Positions 1-5,472 of a stretch of 32,053 nt of DNA are shown piece after piece (position 1 is the stretch's first letter; the number at the start of each line of letters is the position of its first letter). The notes below the pieces were generated by a model that worked only from the letters and a program-made list of their open reading frames with translations, did no database searches and was not told the origin of the DNA. Origin of the DNA: Verrucomicrobiota bacterium (GTDB lineage Bacteria > Verrucomicrobiota > Verrucomicrobiia > Opitutales > Opitutaceae); the NCBI GenBank assembly GCA_019136515.1, contig JAGVUB010000134.1, forward strand, positions 1 to 32,053, written 5' to 3'. The position numbers were made by a program, and so were the translations under genes.

Positions 1-403
1 CCGATCCCGCTTCGTTCCGTCCTCCACCAGCTCCGTAGTTACCATAGTTCCCATCCGCCCACTCTATCACGTCAGACCTCCCGTAACTACGAGGCACCCG
101 GAGCGACGCTTACGGCGCAGCGGGGTCCCCACCGGTCTGACTCGGCGGGCGCCGACGTGACGAAGCGCAACGAAGTGAAGCGAAGGAACGACGGCGACGC
201 GGCGGGTCTTACAGGAGCCGCGCCGTCCGCGCGGGCCACTGCACCGCGCAGGCCGCCGCCGGTGGGGTTGCTGGTTTACCGGACTGGAGCGAGCCAGCGT
301 GCGAGCGGAAGGAGGAAGCAGACGGCGTGACAGCGGCTCGCCGCTGGCGCGACGTGTGCCGCTTGGATCATTGAGGACGTTGCGAACGCGAGAACCTGAA
401 CGG
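1..403. other. Non-coding left edge
   Basis: No convincing gene is seen here. Open frames in this stretch are Arg/Ser/Pro-rich in every phase, as expected of GC-rich non-coding DNA. A 9-bp inverted repeat (34-42 against 83-91, CGTAGTTAC / GTAACTACG) has a 40-nt loop and no known role. Around 155-200 the sequence is built of short purine-rich words (GACGAAGCG, AACGAAG, TGAAGCGAAGG). The stretch lies downstream of the immunity-like gene, and the window edge prevents finding any border. Confidence 0.5.
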
Positions 404-742
404 CTATTTGAAGAAGCTCTTAGACAAGATTCGGCCTGTCTCTGGTGCAATCTCGCACTCGTAGGAACTGAACGAAGCGACCTTCAGCGGCTGCCGACTT
501 GTTATCCGATAATAAACATCGGACGCCTTGCTCGTCGGAAACTCAGCAATCCAAGCAAGCTCTCCGGTCTCACGGAGCGCCACGAGGTTTCTAAATTGCC
601 CTTGCTTTCCCAAATTCGCGTCAGGATCAAACAGCACGACGACGAGTCCACCGACGGCAAATGCCTCCTTAACGGGATAGTCCAAGGCGATGCTTTTGCC
701 GGCGATCTCGACGGTATTTCCAGAATGAGAAACAGTGATCAT
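404..742 (-). CDS. Probable immunity protein of a polymorphic-toxin pair (hypothetical, 112 aa)
   Basis: A small, acidic-to-neutral, beta-rich cytosolic protein of 112 residues with no signal peptide or membrane segment. It starts MITVSHSGNTVEIAGKSIAL and ends with a TGxIL-K-FxK-type tail (ETGRILSKSFFK). This layout (short beta-hairpin start, a hydrophobic VVVLFDPDA strand, a closing NPKTGK-like turn) resembles small proteins commonly found beside toxin tips, but I cannot name an Imm family. Its ATG (742-740) overlaps the TGA of the upstream toxin-like fragment (741-739) as ATGA, and an AGGAG lies 10 nt upstream inside the toxin reading frame, so it would have been translationally coupled to the toxin. 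The neighbour's character is the main argument for an immunity role. That it is a real gene is likely; its function is inferred. Confidence 0.6.
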   Translation of the reverse strand: MITVSHSGNTVEIAGKSIALDYPVKEAFAVGGLVVVLFDPDANLGKQGQFRNLVALRETGELAWIAEFPTSKASDVYYRITSRQPLKVASFSSYECEIAPETGRILSKSFFK

Positions 743-1139
743 TTGAAGGGCGCTCCTGGTCCAAAGTTTGTCGTCGGGATACGTTCCAACAACTCAAACT
801 GCTCGGCACCGCCTCTAAATCTCCCCCATTCGGGCACAGGTATTGCGCGGGAACGCTCAAGCAAAGTGCCTTTGGGAACGAGAACTTCTTGGATAAAGTT
901 GGCGTTGTTTCCAGGCGGCAGAGCCAAGGCCTCTTGAGCCCACGCACTGCTCCGCGGCTTCACGGCTGTAAGCCAGCTTCCCGCTGTTTTGTCGCCGGAG
1001 TAGACGCGATAGAAGACTTGGTCGGCCTCGGTCCTAAACTGTCTGACGACGCCTCCCTGACTGACGATCCTCCCGCCTGCGTTCTCTGCGGCGTGGCCGA
1101 ACGACCGTGAGAACGAATCGCGGACGGATTGGGCCGGGC
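739..1139 (-). pseudogene. C-terminal fragment of a polymorphic toxin (NAD-glycohydrolase/ADP-ribosyltransferase-like tip), 5' end lost
   Basis: The minus-strand frame is open for about 132 codons and ends in NFGPGAPFK-TGA, but has no ATG, GTG or TTG with start character. It runs straight into the transposase element at 1140. The visible domain has FYRVYSG, GSWLT, ALALPPGNN, EVLVPKGT and GGAEQFELLE in that order. This resembles small toxin tips at the ends of RHS/Hint-type proteins: a YRV-G opening strand, an LPP-N loop, a V-x-V-P-x-G strand and a closing GG-x-Q-[FY] strand, as in TNT-like NAD glycohydrolases or ART-fold toxins. The exact family is uncertain. It was presumably the end of a much longer exported protein; nothing resembling the rest lies beyond the element. 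Without a start it is probably not expressed as a toxin. Confidence 0.55.
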
Positions 1140-1158
1140 AAAAAGGGTCAGGCTTTGG
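1140..1158 (+). repeat. Left inverted-repeat end of RAYT element
   Basis: 19 bp, AAAAAGGGTCAGGCTTTGG, exactly complementary to 2141-2159. In RAYT systems such short ends are the REP sequences recognised by the transposase and are often found as solo copies elsewhere in the same genome; no solo copy occurs in the rest of this window as far as I can see by eye. Confidence 0.85.
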
Positions 1159-1203
1159 AGGTTGTGATTGACGGTTGGGGGGCTGGGTGGCAGCGGTTGC
1201 GGC

Positions 1204-2151
1204 ATGGCCCGACCGTTGCGCTTCGAAGGAGAAGGGGCGTTGTACCACGTGATCAACCGGGGCAACTACCGCTCGGACCTCTTCCGGACGGTGGGGGCGA
1301 AGGAGGCGTTCCTGGAGTGTCTGGGACAGGCGTGTGAGAAATCGGGGTGGGTGCTGCACGCCTGGTGCCTGATGTCCAACCACTACCATCTGGCGCTGGA
1401 GACGCCGGCGGGGAACTTGGTGGAGGGGATGCAGTGGCTGCAGGCGACCTTCGCGGTGCGGTTCAACCGGATGCGCAAGGAGAGCGGGCACCTGTTCCAG
1501 GGGCGCTACAAGAGCTTGGTGGTGGATCCGGGCGAGGGGCTGGGGCCGGTGTGCCACTACATCCACCTCAATCCGGTGCGGGCGGGGCTGTGCCCGGTCG
1601 AGGAGTTGGGCGAATGGCCGTGGACGAGTTTGCGGCTGCTGCTCGACACGCCAACGCGGCCGAGGTGGTACGCGCCGGAGGCGTTTCTGGCCCATGCGGG
1701 AGAGTTGAAGGACACCGCGGCGGGCCGAAAGCGTTACTTGGCGTATCTGGGGTGGCTGGCGGAGGATGAGCCGGCGCGCAAGGCGCTGCGTTTCGAGCGG
1801 ATGTCGAAGGGCTGGGCGATCGGAGCCGCGGGGTTCCGGGCCGAGCTGCTCAAGGAGCAGCGCGGGCAGGCCGCCGCGCTGGAGCGGGGGGACGCCGATC
1901 TGGCGGCGTGGCGCGAGCAGGAGTTGCAGAAGCGGTTGGCGGAGCTGTTGCGCCGGGCGGGCCGCACGGCCGAGGACATCGCCGCGGACAAGAAGTCGGC
2001 GGGGTGGAAGGTGGAGCTGGCGGCGGCGCTGAAGCGGGAGAGCAATGCGACCAACCGCTGGCTGGGCGAACACCTCAACATGGGCGGCCTTCATGACGTG
2101 AGTCGGCGGGTGGCGGCCTACCAGCGCGAAATCACAAAGCCCAAAGCCTGA
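1204..2151 (+). CDS. REP-associated tyrosine transposase (RAYT / Y1_Tnp, HUH fold)
   Basis: A 315-aa single-strand DNA transposase relative. MARPLRFEGEGALYHVINRGN is the standard start of this family, which is why ATG 1204 is preferred over the in-frame TTG at 1168. The HUH metal-binding motif is NHYHLAL (H60, H62). It is followed by the family block RFNR-(8)-GHLFQGRYKS (86-104) and CHYIHLNPVRAG (117-128). The segment where relatives carry the catalytic tyrosine reads QATFAVRFNR: Phe83 occupies the position that is Tyr in forms such as GTYTSRFNRR, and there is no Tyr between residues 63 and 101. Residues from about 225 to 315 form a charged helical tail with a helix-turn-helix-like end (ATNRWLGEHLNMGGLHDVSRR), likely the repeat-binding part. 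The stop codon lies inside the right-end repeat, which encodes the last residues KPKA. Confidence 0.9.
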   Translation: MARPLRFEGEGALYHVINRGNYRSDLFRTVGAKEAFLECLGQACEKSGWVLHAWCLMSNHYHLALETPAGNLVEGMQWLQATFAVRFNRMRKESGHLFQGRYKSLVVDPGEGLGPVCHYIHLNPVRAGLCPVEELGEWPWTSLRLLLDTPTRPRWYAPEAFLAHAGELKDTAAGRKRYLAYLGWLAEDEPARKALRFERMSKGWAIGAAGFRAELLKEQRGQAAALERGDADLAAWREQELQKRLAELLRRAGRTAEDIAADKKSAGWKVELAAALKRESNATNRWLGEHLNMGGLHDVSRRVAAYQREITKPKA

Positions 2152-2220
2152 CCCTTTTTTTCTGACCAAAGCCTGACCCTTTTTTTCTGACCCTTTTTTT
2201 CTGAACCCTTTTTTTCTGAA
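2141..2220 (+). repeat. Tandemly amplified right end of RAYT element
   Basis: Two perfect 25-bp copies (2141-2165 and 2166-2190), each CCAAAGCCTGA followed by CCC, seven T and CTGA, are followed by two shortened copies consisting of CCC, seven T and CTGA (2191-2204 and 2205-2219, the last preceded by A). That makes four identical CCC-T7-CTGA blocks in a row. The first copy overlaps the transposase stop codon and contains the perfect inverted match to the left end. Confidence 0.9.
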
Positions 2221-2241
2221 CGGGCCGCGGCAACTCCGCTG

Positions 2242-2262
2242 TGCACGTGACTGTCACGTGCA
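2242..2262. promoter_or_regulatory. Perfect 21-bp dyad, candidate operator upstream of GH43 gene
   Basis: The arms TGCACGTGAC and GTCACGTGCA are perfectly complementary around a single central T (2252). A one-base centre cannot form a stable hairpin loop, so this looks like a site for a dimeric DNA-binding protein rather than a terminator. It lies about 114 bp before the GH43 start and outside the transposase element. It does not resemble the AACGTT-centred site in front of the local lacI-type gene, so a different regulator would bind it. Confidence 0.45.
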
Positions 2263-2375
2263 TTTCCCCCAGCGCCGCGGCGGGCCGCCGGGCTGGCGGC
2301 TTGCGGCTGGGGATGTTTTCGACTGCCGTGGCACGGTCCCCCCCTCAACGAAGTTCCGTGCGCCTTGTCCCAACG

Positions 2376-4052
2376 ATGAAACCTTCGCTTGCCGCCATGC
2401 TTCTCGCCGCCGCCACCACCACGGCCGCGTTCTCCGCCCCCGTCCGCTTCGACTGGTTCGAATACACGGGGCGCGACGATGTCTTCGCCGCGCCGCTCCC
2501 GGCCGGACACTTCCGCAACCCGATCCTTACCGGCTTCTATCCCGATCCGGCCATCTGCCGGGTGGGGGCGGACTACTACCTGATCAACTCCACCTTCTCG
2601 TACTTCCCCGGCATCCCCGTCTTCCACAGTCGCGACCTCGTGAACTGGACGCAGATCGGCAACGTGATCGACCGGCCGTCGCAGATGGATTTCAACGGGA
2701 AGCGCATCACCCGCAGCCTCTTTGCCCCGACGATCAAGTACCACGACGGCGTCTTCTACGTTGTCTGCACCCATGTCGACGGCGGCGGCAACTTCCTCGT
2801 CACCGCCACCGATCCCGCCGGTCCGTGGTCCGACCCGATCTGGCTGCCCTTCGACGGCATCGATCCGTCGCTGTTCTTCGACGACGACGGCCGCGCCTGG
2901 ATGGTCAACAACGGCAATCCGCCGGAGAACAAGCCGCTCTACCAGGGGCATCGCGCGATCTGGATCCAGGAGTTCGACGTGGCGAAGAAACAGCTCGTCG
3001 GTCCGCGCTCGATCGTCGTCAACGGCGGCGTCGACCTGAGCAAGCAGCCCGTGTGGATCGAGGGCCCGCACCTTTTCAAGAAGGACGGCTGGTACTACAT
3101 CTGTTGCGCCGAGGGTGGCACGAGCATCAATCACTCGCAGGTCATCCTGCGCAGCAAGTCGCCCACGGGGCCGTTCGTGCCGTGGGAGAAGAATCCGATC
3201 CTCACCCAGCGCGATCTCGACGGCACGGTGCCCCAGGCCGTGACCGCCACCGGCCATGCCAACCTGATCGAAGGACCGGACGGCCAGTGGTGGGCCGTGT
3301 TCCTCGCGTGCCGACCGATCAAGGACGGTTACCAGACCACCGGCCGCGAGACGTTCCTGCTGCCCATGAAGTGGACCGACGACGGCTGGCCGCTCATCCT
3401 GCCCCCGGGCGAACGCGTGCCGTACACGCTGCCCGCGCCGAAGGTCGCCGTCGCCAGCCCGGCGCCGGTGCCGCTCAGCGGCAACTTCACGTGGCGCGAC
3501 GAGTTCGACTCCGGCGCCGCGCGGCTCGCCCCGCTCTGGCTGATGTTGCGCACCCCGAAGGAAACCTGGTGGAGCCTCACCGACCCGCAGGGCTCGCTCA
3601 GCCTCACGCCGCGCGGCGAGACGCTCGACGGACTCGGCAATCCCGCCTTCTTCGGCCGGCGCATCCAGCATGCGAAGTTCGACACCTCGCTCTCGCTCGT
3701 GCCGGCGCAGGCGGGCGATGTGTCCGCCGGTCTCGCCCTCGTGCAGAACGAGCAGCACTTCTATTACTTCGCGGTGCGTCGCGCGGCCGAAGGCCTCGTG
3801 CTCTTCCTCGAACTGGCGGATGGCGGGAAGCCGGCGGTGCTCGTCAGCAAGTCGTTGCCGGCGGCGGAGTCGCTTGAGCTGCGCCTCGTGGCCGACGACC
3901 TTTCCGGCACGTTCGCCTATCGCACGGGCGGCGGCGAGTGGCAGCCGCTCGTCGCGGGCGCCGATCTGAAGCCGATCACGGCGAAGGCCGCCGGCGACGG
4001 CATGCACTTCACCGGTGCGGTCGTCGGTCCGCACGCGCGGATCGAGCCATAG
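2376..4052 (+). CDS. GH43 glycoside hydrolase (beta-xylosidase / alpha-L-arabinofuranosidase) with C-terminal beta-sandwich
   Basis: 558 aa, exported: MKPSLAAMLLAAATTTAAFSA is a signal peptide, and ATG 2376 is chosen because it starts exactly there although the frame is open further upstream. The five-bladed propeller catalytic domain spans about 45-350. The general base is D57 in FYPDPAICR, the pKa-modulating D163 is in DGIDPSLFFDDDG, and the general acid E229 is in WIEGPHLF. YYLINSTFSYFPGIPVFHSRDLVNW is typical of the GH43 groups that carry a GH43_C2-like concanavalin fold at the C-terminus; here it covers about 375-558 (WRDEFDSG through GPHARIEP). Expected action: removal of xylose or arabinose from xylan-derived oligosaccharides in the periplasm or outside. 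There is no Shine-Dalgarno. The gene faces the lacI-type gene, with a shared hairpin between them. Confidence 0.9.
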   Translation: MKPSLAAMLLAAATTTAAFSAPVRFDWFEYTGRDDVFAAPLPAGHFRNPILTGFYPDPAICRVGADYYLINSTFSYFPGIPVFHSRDLVNWTQIGNVIDRPSQMDFNGKRITRSLFAPTIKYHDGVFYVVCTHVDGGGNFLVTATDPAGPWSDPIWLPFDGIDPSLFFDDDGRAWMVNNGNPPENKPLYQGHRAIWIQEFDVAKKQLVGPRSIVVNGGVDLSKQPVWIEGPHLFKKDGWYYICCAEGGTSINHSQVILRSKSPTGPFVPWEKNPILTQRDLDGTVPQAVTATGHANLIEGPDGQWWAVFLACRPIKDGYQTTGRETFLLPMKWTDDGWPLILPPGERVPYTLPAPKVAVASPAPVPLSGNFTWRDEFDSGAARLAPLWLMLRTPKETWWSLTDPQGSLSLTPRGETLDGLGNPAFFGRRIQHAKFDTSLSLVPAQAGDVSAGLALVQNEQHFYYFAVRRAAEGLVLFLELADGGKPAVLVSKSLPAAESLELRLVADDLSGTFAYRTGGGEWQPLVAGADLKPITAKAAGDGMHFTGAVVGPHARIEP

Positions 4053-4067
4053 GCGGAGCCGGCCCCA

Positions 4068-4110
4068 CGGTGGGCGGCGGCGGGGCCTCTTCGCGGGGGC
4101 CCGCCCACCG
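4068..4110. terminator. GC-rich hairpin between convergent genes
   Basis: CGGTGGGCGG on the left pairs with the CCGCCCACCG region on the right (4101-4110), with further GGGCC/GGCCC pairing inside. The hairpin sits in the 63-bp gap between the convergent GH43 and LacI-type genes. There is no T-run on either side, so it is at best a bidirectional or Rho-assisted terminator. Confidence 0.45.
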
Positions 4111-4115
4111 CGCGC

Positions 4116-5156
4116 TTACGCCTTCGCACTGGGCGCGGGCCGCAGGGTGCGGCCCTCGATCCAGCGGCTCTCGACCATCTCGATGCGCGGATAGATTGGG
4201 AGGCCGAAGTCCTGGTTGTGGAGACGGGAGACCAGCAGCTCGACCGCCCAAGTGCCCATCACCTGCTGGTTCTGCTGCATGCCGGTGAACGGCGTGCCTT
4301 CGAGGATCTGGCTGACGGCGACCACGCCGAGGTCCTCCGGGGCGCGGATACCGTTGCGGTCGAGGACCTGCTGGAGCTCGCCCAACACGTTGTAGAGGTG
4401 GACGAAGATCACGACGTCGGGTTGGTGCTTCCGGAGCCATTCCAGGAGGGGTTTCTCCTCGACGCGGTTGGTCCGGAGCACGGGGACCGGGGCGGGGGTG
4501 CCGAAGGTGTGATCGCACCAGCCGAGGTAGGCGCTGGTGTAGGCGTAGGCGCTGCGTTGCTCCTCGTAATAGCCGAGCACGAGCCCCGGCCGCCGGTAGC
4601 CGCGGGCGTGGGTGGCGTTGAGTGCGTGGGCGAGGTCGTTGTAGAAGTGGCTGGTCACGCGATGGAGGGGGGTGGCGATGCTCAGCCCTTGCGTGACGAT
4701 GGCGAAGTGGTCGAGTTCGGGCGGGAAGGTCTCGTCCAGGTCCGGGCTGCCGAAGCAGAGCATCCCCTGGATGCCGCGTGTATCCAGGATCTTTAGGAAG
4801 CGCGGGAGGGTCATCCCGGGGGCCTTCAGCCACATCGGTTCGAGCCGGTAGCCGAGCTCGTTGGCGCGGCGCTGCATGCTATCGAAGACTCGCGTGAGGT
4901 GGAGCGACTGCTCCCATGGGCGCGGGGAATCATAGAACGAGATCACCCCGAGGCAGGCCTCCTGGGTGCGGTCGCCGCTGTGGCGGAGCTGGCTCATCAG
5001 TTCCTTGAGCTTGGCGTTGGGGCGGTACCCGATGCGCTCCGCTTCGCGGGCGACCCGTTCCCGGGTTGTGGCAGGAATCTTGGGACTGTTGCGGAGGGCC
5101 AGCGAGACGGCGGAGGGCGAGAGTCCCAGGGTGGCGGCGATGCGGCGCAAACTCAT
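4116..5156 (-). CDS. LacI-family transcriptional regulator
   Basis: 346 aa, cytosolic. The N-terminal helix-turn-helix is SLRRIAATLGLSPSAVSLAL (2-21), followed by the hinge-type KIPATTRERVAREAERIGYRPN. A periplasmic-binding-protein-like effector domain follows from about 65 (LGVISFYDSPRP) to the end. The core has GIQGMLCFGSP and a late DLGVVAVSQ strand as in LacI proteins, but the effector pocket is unlike GalR/PurR. The gene is divergent from the GH115 alpha-glucuronidase and convergent with the upstream GH43, so both are candidate targets. GGAGGT lies 12 nt before ATG 5156 and overlaps an AACGTT-centred near-palindrome, pointing to autoregulation. The effector is probably a xylan- or uronate-derived sugar (inference). 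Confidence 0.9.
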   Translation of the reverse strand: MSLRRIAATLGLSPSAVSLALRNSPKIPATTRERVAREAERIGYRPNAKLKELMSQLRHSGDRTQEACLGVISFYDSPRPWEQSLHLTRVFDSMQRRANELGYRLEPMWLKAPGMTLPRFLKILDTRGIQGMLCFGSPDLDETFPPELDHFAIVTQGLSIATPLHRVTSHFYNDLAHALNATHARGYRRPGLVLGYYEEQRSAYAYTSAYLGWCDHTFGTPAPVPVLRTNRVEEKPLLEWLRKHQPDVVIFVHLYNVLGELQQVLDRNGIRAPEDLGVVAVSQILEGTPFTGMQQNQQVMGTWAVELLVSRLHNQDFGLPIYPRIEMVESRWIEGRTLRPAPSAKA

Positions 5157-5472
5157 GGGTCAACGTTTACCTCCGGGGGCACCGTGGGCAAGCTGGGGAA
5201 GGTCCGGGACCGAAGATTTTGCGCCGGATCCTGCCGCCGGCCGGGTAGGGAGCGGCACCGTCCGTCGAGCCCATGGACCGGCAAGGTTTCCCTGCTGGGG
5301 GCGGGGCCATGGCACCGGCGCAGTTGAACGAAGACCGAACCCGTTGCGCACGGCCTTGCTTCCCGGAGCCATCGCGATTGCTTGGCGCGATCCGATGCGT
5401 CCCACTGTGAACACGGCCGGTTTCCGGCCTGGCCCCACCCCGATTCCGACACAAATCCAGCGTTTTTCCGCG
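5157..5472. promoter_or_regulatory. Divergent regulatory region lacI-type gene / GH115
   Basis: 316 bp between two divergent starts must hold both promoters. Apart from the AACGTT-centred site at the lacI-type end, I see a small perfect hairpin GGCCGG-TTT-CCGGCC (5415-5429), 44 bp before the GH115 start. No clear -35/-10 pair stands out in either direction. Confidence 0.5.
5159..5170. promoter_or_regulatory. Candidate LacI-type operator overlapping the ribosome-binding site
   Basis: GTCAACGTTTAC on the plus strand (GTAAACGTTGAC on the gene's strand) is a 12-bp palindrome with one mismatched pair and the central CG within AACGTT typical of LacI-family operators. It begins two bases before the start codon and touches the GGAGGT (5174-5169) of the regulator gene, so binding could block both transcription and ribosome access. 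The assignment rests on motif form and position only. Confidence 0.45.

Larger units (their letters stand above)
1140..2220 (+). mobile_element. RAYT (REP-associated tyrosine transposase) element with inverted-repeat ends
   Basis: The element consists of one transposase gene between matching ends. The left end AAAAAGGGTCAGGCTTTGG (1140-1158) is repeated perfectly in inverse orientation at 2141-2159. The match continues after three mismatches through TTGTGATT (1162-1169 against 2130-2137), giving an imperfect inverted repeat of about 30 bp. The right end is further amplified in tandem to 2220. I see no target-site duplication: the left flank is GGGCCGGGC and the right flank CGGGCCGCGG, which share only GC-rich words. 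The left border coincides with the point where the toxin frame loses its upstream part, so insertion or a rearrangement at the element probably truncated that gene. Confidence 0.75.

Noticed and set aside
1..403. Integron attC-like site downstream of the orphan toxin-immunity pair
   Set aside because: An inverted repeat exists (34-42 / 83-91), but no matching core (RYYYAAC / GTTRRRY) with proper spacing and no integrase gene are seen.
67..450. 127-aa minus-strand frame at the left edge
   Set aside because: Arg/Ser-rich composition, overlap with the end of the immunity-like gene and no motif; typical non-coding frame.
739..2169. Single long minus-strand gene running from the toxin tip through the transposase region
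   Set aside because: Beyond 1140 the frame is merely antisense to the transposase and rich in Arg/Pro/His; only the part up to 1139 looks like a protein domain.
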